Assembly (NCBI GenBank): GCA_902773155.1
Contig: CACYDK010000196.1
Location: forward strand, 1-8,421
Source: an uncultured Ruminococcus sp.
GTDB taxonomy: Bacteria > Bacillota > Clostridia > Oscillospirales > Acutalibacteraceae
Direction of reading: 5' to 3'
DNA length: 8,421 nt
How positions within the stretch are numbered: the stretch's first letter is position 1; each line of letters starts with the position of its first letter. Made by a program: the position numbers and the translations under genes. The notes below the pieces were generated by a model that was not told the DNA's origin, searched no databases, and was given only the letters and a program-made list of their open reading frames with translations. This document shows, in pieces, positions 1 to 6,127 of this stretch.

Positions 1-207
1 AACAAGAAGCCGGTATCCGCCCTGAAAGCCGCGGTTTGTCTGTAAAATCTGACTTTTGTTTAATACGGGAACGATCTGCTCCAGATATTTTTTTGAGACG
101 TTTTGTCTTGCGGCTATATCCTTAAGCGCGATAAAGCCGTCGTTTTTGTGCTCAGCTAAATCGACCAGCATCCTAAGCGCATATCTGCCTTTTGTAGAGA
201 CTCTCAT
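1..207 (-). CDS. Rrf2/IscR/CymR-family transcriptional regulator (N-terminal part, cut by window edge)
   Basis: The minus strand reads an open frame of 69 codons from ATG at 207 to the window edge. It begins MRVSTKGRYALRMLVDLA, the typical opening of Rrf2 regulators, and residues 59-67 carry the family's RGxxGGYxL wing signature, so the whole winged helix-turn-helix is visible. The C-terminal part, where IscR-type members place Fe-S ligand cysteines, is missing, so an IscR-like (Fe-S sensing) and a CymR-like (cysteine metabolism) protein cannot be separated. The start is supported by AAGGGGAG upstream and by a well-spaced promoter. It diverges from a serine acetyltransferase gene, which favours a role in cysteine or sulfur control; that is inference from CymR biology. 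Confidence 0.9.
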   Translation of the reverse strand, partial: MRVSTKGRYALRMLVDLAEHKNDGFIALKDIAARQNVSKKYLEQIVPVLNKSQILQTNRGFQGGYRLLV

Positions 208-229
208 ACAATTCACTCCCCTTGAAAAA

Positions 230-258
230 ATAATACCACAAAATTAGTAGGTTTTCAA
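230..258 (-). promoter_or_regulatory. Promoter of the Rrf2 regulator gene
   Basis: On the minus strand TTGAAA (253-258) and TATTAT (230-235) are separated by exactly 17 bases and lie about 23 bases before the ATG. The spacer contains an imperfect dyad, CTACTAATTTTGTGG, with 5 of 7 positions symmetric. It could be an autoregulatory operator, but that is weakly supported. Confidence 0.7.
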
Positions 259-266
259 GATTTTTG

Positions 267-295
267 TTGCGATATGCGTCACAATATTGTATAAT
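267..295 (+). promoter_or_regulatory. Promoter of cysE with overlapping palindrome
   Basis: TTGCGA (267-272) and TATAAT (290-295) are 17 bases apart, giving a short leader of about 30 bases before the AAGGAG (320-325) and ATG at 334. A perfect 10-bp palindrome, ACAATATTGT (281-290), fills the spacer and touches the -10 box, a position suited to a repressor. No T-box or riboswitch fits in so short a leader. Confidence 0.75.
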
Positions 296-333
296 GATAA
301 AGAAGATACCGCGTAATTCAAGGAGACGATAAC

Positions 334-1254
334 ATGAGCACTCTGGAACAAAAGGTAGATATGATATTCGACAGCTACAACAAATACGAGCTCACCAGCC
401 GGATCGATTCGGACAATATAGTGAGCCGCGACGAGCTGATTTTCATTGTTAAGGAACTCAGGAAGCTTCTTTTTCCGGGATATTTTGACAACGTAAAGGT
501 TCGCAGCGAATACGTAAAATACCATATAGGCGAGAAAATCGAGCTCATAGAGTATAAGCTTTCGAAGCAGATCAAAAGAGCCTTGGATAACTGTGAGGAA
601 TGCGGACTTTCCACTGAGGAGCTCGACCTTAAAGCCTCAGAAACAGCCGGAGCCTTTATGGAACGCATTCCAAAGATACGCGACTATCTGTATACCGACG
701 TTCAGGCCGCCTATAACGGAGACCCCGCCGCGTACAGCACTCAGGAAATAATCTACTGCTATCCCGGAATATTCGCGATCACCGTATACAGGATCGCACA
801 CGAGCTGTGGGAGCTTAAGGTTCCGATGATCCCGCGTATCATCTCCGAATACGCCCACAATCTGACCGGAATCGACATCCATCCCGGCGCCACGATCGGC
901 GAATACTTCTTTATCGACCACGGAACCGGTATCGTTATCGGCGAGACAACTATTATCGGAAAGAACGTTAAGATATACCAGGGCGTTACTCTGGGAGGTC
1001 TTTCCACAAGAAAAGGTCAGCTGCTTAAGGGCGTAAAGCGTCATCCGACTATCGGCGACAACGTGACGATTTACTCGAACTCCAGTATTCTCGGCGGTGA
1101 AACCGTTATCGGCAACGATGTAATAATCGGCGGCAACACCTTTATTGTAAGCTCGGTCGCCGCCGGTATGAAGGTCAACACCCGAAGCCCTCAGCTCGAG
1201 TACAGCGTCGACAGCGCAAAATACAACAGCGAATACAGCGACTGGATAATTTGA
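334..1254 (+). CDS. cysE: Serine O-acetyltransferase (long, EpsC-type)
   Basis: This 306-aa protein transfers acetyl from acetyl-CoA to L-serine, making O-acetylserine, the precursor for cysteine synthase in the cytoplasm. The N-terminal 170 residues are helical, as in the long SAT/EpsC form, and residues 179-275 form a left-handed beta-helix of hexapeptide repeats. Visible active-site signatures are DIHPGA (181-186), FIDHGTGIVIGET (193-205) with catalytic His196, GVTLGG (217-222) and HPTIGD (237-242). In E. coli CysE the equivalent Asp and His form the serine-binding and catalytic pair. The start has AAGGAG eight bases upstream and a good promoter. The gene stands alone between its promoter and a hairpin terminator, diverging from the Rrf2 regulator that may control it. 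No cysteine synthase is present in the window. Confidence 0.95.
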   Translation: MSTLEQKVDMIFDSYNKYELTSRIDSDNIVSRDELIFIVKELRKLLFPGYFDNVKVRSEYVKYHIGEKIELIEYKLSKQIKRALDNCEECGLSTEELDLKASETAGAFMERIPKIRDYLYTDVQAAYNGDPAAYSTQEIIYCYPGIFAITVYRIAHELWELKVPMIPRIISEYAHNLTGIDIHPGATIGEYFFIDHGTGIVIGETTIIGKNVKIYQGVTLGGLSTRKGQLLKGVKRHPTIGDNVTIYSNSSILGGETVIGNDVIIGGNTFIVSSVAAGMKVNTRSPQLEYSVDSAKYNSEYSDWII

Positions 1255-1264
1255 ACAAGGCAAT

Positions 1265-1296
1265 GGCCGGGCGAAAAGCCCGGCCTTAATTAGTTT
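1265..1296 (+). terminator. Hairpin terminator between convergent cysE and amidase genes
   Basis: GGCCGGGC (1265-1272) pairs perfectly with GCCCGGCC (1278-1285) around the loop GAAAA, 10 bases after the cysE stop. The following TTAATTAGTTT is only a modest U-tract. The convergent amidase gene ends at 1290, so the hairpin probably serves both directions. Confidence 0.75.
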
Positions 1297-2258
1297 ATCC
1301 GCGCGTAATAGTACTTTCCGTTTCGTTTGATGTAGGAATAGCCCTCGTACTTTCCGGAAAGGATCGTGCAAATTACCGCTGCCTTTTTACCCTTTTTGAT
1401 CGTGTGCTTCTTTCCGAGACGCTTTTTCATCGGCTCGTAAGCCGAGATATCACGGGTAAGCCTTACCTTTGGGCATTTGCTGAGACCCTTTTTGCACAGA
1501 TTGTTGTTCATAACGTAATAGGTTTTTCCTCCGCATAAAACCTTGGACCAGCCGTAGCCGTCGTCGCCCGCTAATCGCACGACGGCGCCTTTTTTTGCGG
1601 CGATATACGAAACCGTGCCGCCGACAGGGTCCTTGTACGGTCTAGAATAAAGCCTGCAGTCGCGCTTTGTCTTTACCTTTTCTCCCGAAAGCTTTGCTCT
1701 TACGGCGTTTCGGAAGCCGTACATGGTCAGCCCGAATCTATCCCACCAGTTATGGGGATCCACGTGACCTGAGCCGTAGCCTTTTTCGTAGGCCTCGCGG
1801 TGGCTTACGATGTTATCGGGGCTGAATCCGTACCTTTTGCATAGATAGGCGCATACCTCGACGGCCTTATTGTAAACGTTCATACAGTAGGCCTTGTCAT
1901 TTAAGCTGTCCTCGCACATCTCGAACTGGATATAGGGCGGATCGTAGTTATAGGAGCCGTTCGCTCCACCGCCTACTCCCCAGCAGCATATATCGAAGGG
2001 CAAGGTCTGGTAGAACCTCACGTTCCCGAGCTTGTCTTTTCCGATAAAGCCGTGAACACAAACCTCGGTCGATGGATTGTTCCAGTCGTTTCCGTATAGA
2101 TTTTTTCCGATCACTCCGTCGTCGGGCTGAACGTATCGCTTTATGTAAGGATTATCCGCTCCGGTGGAATGGACTACTATGCCCTTTGGGGTCATATGCT
2201 GATTGCTTTTGAAGCAGGGGTTGTTTTTTAGCAGGATCTTTCCGTCGATCACAGACAT
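1290..2258 (-). CDS. Phage-type N-acetylmuramoyl-L-alanine amidase (endolysin) with SH3-like C-terminus
   Basis: A 322-aa peptidoglycan amidase of the Amidase_2/PGRP fold. Numbered from the chosen start, residues 20-180 hold the catalytic domain: VVHSTGA with His30, IQFEMCE with Glu113, VSHRE with His153 and GHVDPHNWW with Asp167. His30, His153 and Asp167 are the probable zinc ligands by analogy with AmpD. Residues 201-254 resemble a bacterial SH3 wall-binding domain, and a basic second repeat-like segment follows to the end. There is no signal peptide, as expected for an endolysin released through a holin. ATG at 2258 is preferred because AAGGAGG lies seven bases before it; an in-frame ATG at 2264 sits directly against that site. 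The AAGGAGG is inside the end of the holin gene, so translation is coupled. No phage genes flank the cassette. Confidence 0.88.
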   Translation of the reverse strand: MSVIDGKILLKNNPCFKSNQHMTPKGIVVHSTGADNPYIKRYVQPDDGVIGKNLYGNDWNNPSTEVCVHGFIGKDKLGNVRFYQTLPFDICCWGVGGGANGSYNYDPPYIQFEMCEDSLNDKAYCMNVYNKAVEVCAYLCKRYGFSPDNIVSHREAYEKGYGSGHVDPHNWWDRFGLTMYGFRNAVRAKLSGEKVKTKRDCRLYSRPYKDPVGGTVSYIAAKKGAVVRLAGDDGYGWSKVLCGGKTYYVMNNNLCKKGLSKCPKVRLTRDISAYEPMKKRLGKKHTIKKGKKAAVICTILSGKYEGYSYIKRNGKYYYARIN

Positions 2259-2260
2259 TT

Positions 2261-2467
2261 TCATACCTCCTTATCGATTTCCGGCAAGCCGGCGAGACTG
2301 GTCAGGAGCGAAAGTATCCCGGCTAGAAGCGACGTTGAGCAAAGGGCGAGCCAGTCGACCTCCGACATCAGCGCGCTGACCCCGATCGCGGCCGCCGCTG
2401 TCTGGGCTACGGTTCTTACAGCTCTTACCGCCGCAGCAGCCAGCCATTTTTTAGTGTATTTACTCAT
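2261..2467 (-). CDS. Phage holin, r1t-like, with possible dual start
   Basis: A small membrane protein (68 aa from ATG 2467, 70 aa from ATG 2473). It has a basic N-terminus (SKYTKKW), a hydrophobic stretch around residues 20-36, a short VDWLALCSTS segment and a second membrane helix near 45-60. The order and the VDW-L-LLAG-LS-LTS pattern match the r1t holin family. Holins form inner-membrane lesions that let the endolysin reach the wall. The gene sits directly before the amidase, with a 4-base overlap if the 2264 start is used. AAGGAG is seven bases from the second ATG but one base from the first, so 2467 is probably the main start. The first three codons, ATG AAA ATG, recreate the arrangement that yields holin and antiholin in lambda S. 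Confidence 0.85.
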   Translation of the reverse strand: MSKYTKKWLAAAAVRAVRTVAQTAAAAIGVSALMSEVDWLALCSTSLLAGILSLLTSLAGLPEIDKEV

Positions 2468-2469
2468 TT

Positions 2470-2709
2470 TCATTCTCCTTTCTCCAATTCATCGATTCTG
2501 CGGTCTATCGTAGAGAAATGCTCCTCGATGACCCTGATGTTTTTTTCTACCTCATAGGTGCGCTCTATGAGATTGTTGTGCTTAGAAACCTTTTTTTCGA
2601 GCTGTTCGATCCGGTAGGTCGTAAGTCTGGCCGAGGCCATTATCCCCACAACTGAACCGATAGCGCTGCCAAAAAGCCCTATTAGCGCGACTATAATATC
2701 AGCATTCAT
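2470..2709 (-). CDS. Phage lysis-cassette membrane protein with C-terminal coiled coil
   Basis: A 79-aa protein with one N-terminal membrane segment (residues 4-26) and a charged heptad-rich helix from about 33 to 78, including LTTYRIEQLEKKV and KHNNLIERTYEVE. Proteins of this design often stand first in lysis modules of Firmicutes phages and are annotated as hypothetical or holin-associated. XhlA is a functional analogue, but its membrane segment is C-terminal, so I do not assign that name. The start at 2709 has GAGGGA five bases upstream. Its stop overlaps the first holin ATG as ATGA, showing the three genes are one translational unit. It may tune holin timing or membrane localisation; that is inference. 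Confidence 0.72.
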   Translation of the reverse strand: MNADIIVALIGLFGSAIGSVVGIMASARLTTYRIEQLEKKVSKHNNLIERTYEVEKNIRVIEEHFSTIDRRIDELEKGE

Positions 2710-2767
2710 TTAATCCCTCTCTTTCAGATGACGCGATAAAACAGGCCTCTGCTTACACGCAAAAAAA

Positions 2768-2813
2768 CAGAGGAAATTGCCCATTTTTAGGCAATTTCCT
2801 CTGAAATTTTTTT
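2768..2813. terminator. Strong bidirectional intrinsic terminator
   Basis: A perfect 14-bp inverted repeat, CAGAGGAAATTGCC (2768-2781) and GGCAATTTCCTCTG (2790-2803), encloses an 8-base loop. It is followed by seven T on the plus strand (2807-2813) and by seven T on the minus strand (complement of 2761-2767). For minus-strand transcription it comes right after the L,D-transpeptidase stop, ending the amylase-transpeptidase unit ahead of the lysis cassette. Confidence 0.93.
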
Positions 2814-4449
2814 AATAGACTATTACCGGCATATTGTAGAACGACTTTTCGTAAATCTTCTTTACCGCCTCCAGCGGGGTATTTACACAGCCGTTTGAGC
2901 CGTCGCCCTTATAAATAGTGCCGCCGAAGCTGCTTCGCCATGTGGCGTCGTGGATTCCCTGACCCTCGTTAGTGAATCCCATCCAGTACTGAACCTTTAC
3001 GTCCCACGAGTGTCCGTCGGCCTCTCCCTTTAATCTGGCCGGCGAGCCCCGCGTCAGAACGATATGGTAGCCGGGATCGGTATCCTGGTGCCCGTACATT
3101 CCGGTTACTACCGGGGTGGTAAGATACTTCTTGCCGTCGACGTACATCGTGAGCCGCTGTCCCTCGGTGAACACCACTACGTAGGTTTTTCCCGGCTTTT
3201 CGCCGTATGCCGTATCGACGTTCTTAACGGTCACGCGCTTTGACATAGCGTAAAGCTTTTTGCCGTTTTCCTTGCGGTACGCCTTAAGCGCAAAGGTGTA
3301 TTTCTTGCCGATCTTGCGCTTCTTTGTCAGGTAGTAATCGAGGTCGGTGGACTTGATCTCCTTATAACCGTCCGAATCGTATAGGAATATATCGACGCCG
3401 TCGGTATCGGAGGGATTCTTCCACTTGAGCAGGATCTTTCCGAGATATGAGTTTCCGCTGAGCGAGCTTACGGGCTCGACATAATCCTTTGTGCCGACCT
3501 CGGTAAACGCTCCGTAATAGTACTCGCCGTCAACCTTTCGATACGCTCTGACCTTATAGACGTACTCATTGCTGTCCTTATAGGTTTCGTCCTTATATTT
3601 AAGCTTGTCCGTTTCGCCGAGCTTCTTGAATTTTAACCCCTGCTTTGCTCTGTAGATCTCGTAGCCGTCTGCGCGCGGGACCTTTTCGTAAGAAAGCTTA
3701 ATACTGTGTTTTTTCTTACCGGAAAGTCCGACCTCGAGACAGGGAGCGGGCTCGATTACGGTTTTAGCGTCCCTCTTGGGACTAAGCGACGAAAAGCCCG
3801 CGCTCTCGCGGTAGGCGTATATCCTGTATTTATAGATTTTACCGGAGTCGATACCGGTATCCGTGTAGGAGCTTGTGTAAGGAGAGAGCTTATCTATAAG
3901 CTCGTACTCGCCGCCCTCCTCGCTTCGGTAGAGTGAATACATATCCGCCCCGGGATTCTCGTTCCATTTCAGCTGAACTCCGTTCAAATCGGAATGAGCG
4001 ACCCCGAAGCCCTTTATCGGAAGGATATCGGTCATCGCCTCAGCCGCGGAGCTCATACTGTGAGCCTCTTTCCCGTAATACGCGTAGAGCTTGTACTTAT
4101 AAACAATGGCCTGCGAAAGACCTTCGTCGGTATATTCGCGGACTTCGCTTCCCAGAACTGCGATTTTTTTATACTTGCCGAACACGCCGTTGCTCTCGGC
4201 TTTTCTGTAAATAACGAAGTCGGTAGTGTTCTCCCTCAAAGCCATCCAGTTCAGCTTTATTTTTGAGGTTCCTTCGTTTTCGGCCTCAAAATCGCTCACG
4301 GTCGTGAGCTTAACAATCGGGGAGCTTAGCTCACCGGGCGTTTTGCCGGCGCCTTTGCCGAACGTTATGTCCGGCAGCACCAGCATTATATCCAGCGCTC
4401 CTACGGCCACAATAAGCACGCCAAGGATCGCGGTAAGTATTCTTCTCAT
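2812..4449 (-). CDS. Membrane-anchored FN3-repeat L,D-transpeptidase (YkuD domain)
   Basis: A 545-aa extracytoplasmic protein. Residues 5-27 are a membrane anchor or uncleaved signal. About 44-409 hold four fibronectin-III-like repeats, each ending in a YxYxxxAYR-type strand (117-125, 206-214, 296-304, 384-392). Residues 421-545 form a YkuD domain that would cross-link peptidoglycan (3-3 cross-links) or attach proteins to it. Motifs are GMYGHQDTDPGYH (450-462), catalytic-region His500, and SNGCVNTP (518-525) with nucleophile Cys521. The usual [ST]HGC has Asn519 instead of His, which is unusual. The start at 4449 has AAGGA 11 bases upstream; an ATG at 4458 opens only a three-codon frame. It lies 42 bp after the amylase with no terminator between, so the two are probably one operon. 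Confidence 0.9.
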   Translation of the reverse strand: MRRILTAILGVLIVAVGALDIMLVLPDITFGKGAGKTPGELSSPIVKLTTVSDFEAENEGTSKIKLNWMALRENTTDFVIYRKAESNGVFGKYKKIAVLGSEVREYTDEGLSQAIVYKYKLYAYYGKEAHSMSSAAEAMTDILPIKGFGVAHSDLNGVQLKWNENPGADMYSLYRSEEGGEYELIDKLSPYTSSYTDTGIDSGKIYKYRIYAYRESAGFSSLSPKRDAKTVIEPAPCLEVGLSGKKKHSIKLSYEKVPRADGYEIYRAKQGLKFKKLGETDKLKYKDETYKDSNEYVYKVRAYRKVDGEYYYGAFTEVGTKDYVEPVSSLSGNSYLGKILLKWKNPSDTDGVDIFLYDSDGYKEIKSTDLDYYLTKKRKIGKKYTFALKAYRKENGKKLYAMSKRVTVKNVDTAYGEKPGKTYVVVFTEGQRLTMYVDGKKYLTTPVVTGMYGHQDTDPGYHIVLTRGSPARLKGEADGHSWDVKVQYWMGFTNEGQGIHDATWRSSFGGTIYKGDGSNGCVNTPLEAVKKIYEKSFYNMPVIVY

Positions 4450-4491
4450 TTTTTCATTTATCCTTATATCGTTTTAAGGCGTTTGATGTGA

Positions 4492-5937
4492 TCAGTACAG
4501 AACTACTACGCTGAACGCCTCGATAGGCTCGTCGCAGGTAAGCTTGCCGTCCTTAACGGTGTAGACGGTTTTTCCGTCGACGTGGTCGGTGTAGGTTCCG
4601 TCGGCGAGGTCGGTTTCGAAGCCGCCTTCGATATCCTTGATAGTGGCGACGATCACCGCGCCCTTTGTACCGCGGCAAATCTGAACGGAGGTCGAATCCT
4701 CGTCGGGATTAAGTATATTCTCCTCCTCGCCTATCATAGCGTTTCTAAAGAAGTTTACGGCGGTGACGGCGGGATCCTTGAAGTTATTGTTTCCCTTTAT
4801 TCCGATCTTGTTCTTTGTTCCCCACTGATTCTCTGTGGAGGAGCCTACGGGACGGTTAAAGAACAGTGGCGTGCCCTTGTCTCTCGCGGCCAGTATCGCC
4901 CAGCCGAGCCTTATCTGCTCGTCGTCCATAGCGTACCAGTTGCCGTCGTTGATATAATTATCGTGAGATTCCACCCATGTTACGCAGCTTTCGCGGTCGC
5001 TGACCTTGAGGTCGTCGATAACGGTCTTGTCGACATTGCCGGAGATTATGGCGTTTCTGAGAGTTCCGCCGTAGGAGCTTGCCGTGCAGGCTCCGATAGT
5101 GTCGATATAATCGCCGATGCGGTCGTTTGTGCCCTGGAGCACCTCGCCGTAATTAAAGATTTTCTTAGAGTTCTTGATTTCTTTTGTGACGCGGGTCCAG
5201 AAATTGTTCTTTACGCCCTTTTTCTCGGTCGGGTCGTCGGGGAGGCCTATGTGCTTGGCCGCATCGTAACGGAAGCCGTCGGCGCCGCACTCGATGCAGT
5301 CGTTCAAATAGGCGATGAAATAATCCTGGAAATCCTTATTTTCGGTATTGATATCGGGAAGTCCGCCCATTTTATAGGTGGTGCACTGGAGTCGGTTTCC
5401 CCAGTCGGTGATATCCTTATCGTTGTTCTTGTGGTATAGTTTGTCGATACCGCCGACAGCGTCTCTGAGTCCCTTGCTGACCTCTGAGGTCTGGGGAGTA
5501 GTGTGGTTGGGAACTACGTCGACTATTACCTTGATACCGAGCTTGTCCGCTTTTTTACACATCGACTTAAACTCATCGCGTGTTCCGAGCTGGTAATTAC
5601 CGATTTTGTAGTCGGTGGGCTGGTAGTGATAGTACCATTTTCCGGTGCCGGTGTTTTTGTCGGTATCCTGAAGCGACATTCCGCCGCCCTCGCCCTCGAG
5701 ACACTCGTTTATCGGCGAGGTCTGGATTGTGCTGTAGCCTGCGTCAGCGATTTCCTGAAGGTTTTTCTCGATAGTCTTAAAGCTCCAGCAGAAGCATTGG
5801 AGAATAGTACCGTCGGAGATTTTTTCGGCGAGCACCGGCTCCGCCTTCTCCTCGGAAGGCGAGCACGAGGAAAGAATAGCGGCCGAAGATGCGAGAATAC
5901 TCGCTGAAAGAAGCACAGATGTGAATTTTTTAAACAT
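4492..5937 (-). CDS. Lipoprotein alpha-amylase, GH13 (AmyE-like, subfamily 28 type)
   Basis: A 481-aa endo-acting starch hydrolase. The signal peptide ends in lipobox LSSC with Cys25, so the mature enzyme is probably lipid-anchored outside the membrane. The TIM barrel carries all GH13 signatures: DVVPNH (140-145), LPDIN (193-197), GFRYDAAKH (221-229) with nucleophile Asp225, YGEVLQ (263-268) with acid/base Glu265, and VESHDNY (322-328) with Asp326. GFRYDAAKH, GEVLQ and WVESHDNY point to the Bacillus subtilis AmyE-like subfamily. The C-terminal 80 residues form the usual beta-sandwich domain C. There is no carbohydrate-binding module, dockerin or sortase signal. GGAGGT lies six bases before ATG 5937, behind a strong promoter. 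It diverges from a cohesin-like surface protein gene and leads the transpeptidase gene. Confidence 0.95.
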   Translation of the reverse strand: MFKKFTSVLLSASILASSAAILSSCSPSEEKAEPVLAEKISDGTILQCFCWSFKTIEKNLQEIADAGYSTIQTSPINECLEGEGGGMSLQDTDKNTGTGKWYYHYQPTDYKIGNYQLGTRDEFKSMCKKADKLGIKVIVDVVPNHTTPQTSEVSKGLRDAVGGIDKLYHKNNDKDITDWGNRLQCTTYKMGGLPDINTENKDFQDYFIAYLNDCIECGADGFRYDAAKHIGLPDDPTEKKGVKNNFWTRVTKEIKNSKKIFNYGEVLQGTNDRIGDYIDTIGACTASSYGGTLRNAIISGNVDKTVIDDLKVSDRESCVTWVESHDNYINDGNWYAMDDEQIRLGWAILAARDKGTPLFFNRPVGSSTENQWGTKNKIGIKGNNNFKDPAVTAVNFFRNAMIGEEENILNPDEDSTSVQICRGTKGAVIVATIKDIEGGFETDLADGTYTDHVDGKTVYTVKDGKLTCDEPIEAFSVVVLY

Positions 5938-5967
5938 ATTCTACCTCCAAATAAATAGTATATCCTG

Positions 5968-5996
5968 ATAATATCACAAAGAAAAAACATTGTCTA
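5968..5996 (-). promoter_or_regulatory. Promoter of the amylase-transpeptidase operon
   Basis: On the minus strand TAGACA (5991-5996) and TATTAT (5968-5973) are 17 bases apart, about 31 bases before the amylase ATG. I looked for a catabolite-response (cre) site nearby and saw none that fits. Confidence 0.8.
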
Positions 5997-6047
5997 CAGC
6001 ATAAACGCAAAAAAGTTTTTACTATTCAAATGGCACAAAAATAAGAC

Positions 6048-6062
6048 TCTCAATATATGAGA
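6048..6062. repeat. Short dyad in the amylase/cohesin-like divergent region
   Basis: TCTCA and TGAGA flank ATATA in the 190-bp gap between the divergent genes. It lies upstream of the AT-rich stretch holding likely -10 boxes for the plus-strand gene (TATGAT 6089-6094 or TAAAAT 6094-6099, no good -35). It could be an operator or an activator site; five base pairs may also be chance. Confidence 0.3.
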
Positions 6063-6127
6063 TTTAACTATAGATTTTTCAAAGATAATATGATAAAATA
6101 GAAGAGATTTAAAGGAGGTTTTTATTA

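Noticed and set aside
637..1371. 244-codon minus-strand frame across cysE and its terminator
   Set aside because: Antisense to a complete acetyltransferase and crossing its terminator; no ribosome site or known motif.
3706..5907. Long plus-strand open frames inside the transpeptidase and amylase genes (up to 285 codons)
   Set aside because: They lie opposite clear coding sequences with complete family motifs, lack ribosome sites, and their translations show no recognisable domains.
6001..6020. Possible cre (catabolite repression) site before the amylase
   Set aside because: Only the central CG and A/T flanks fit; the conserved TG and CA ends and the AA before RCG are absent on both strands.
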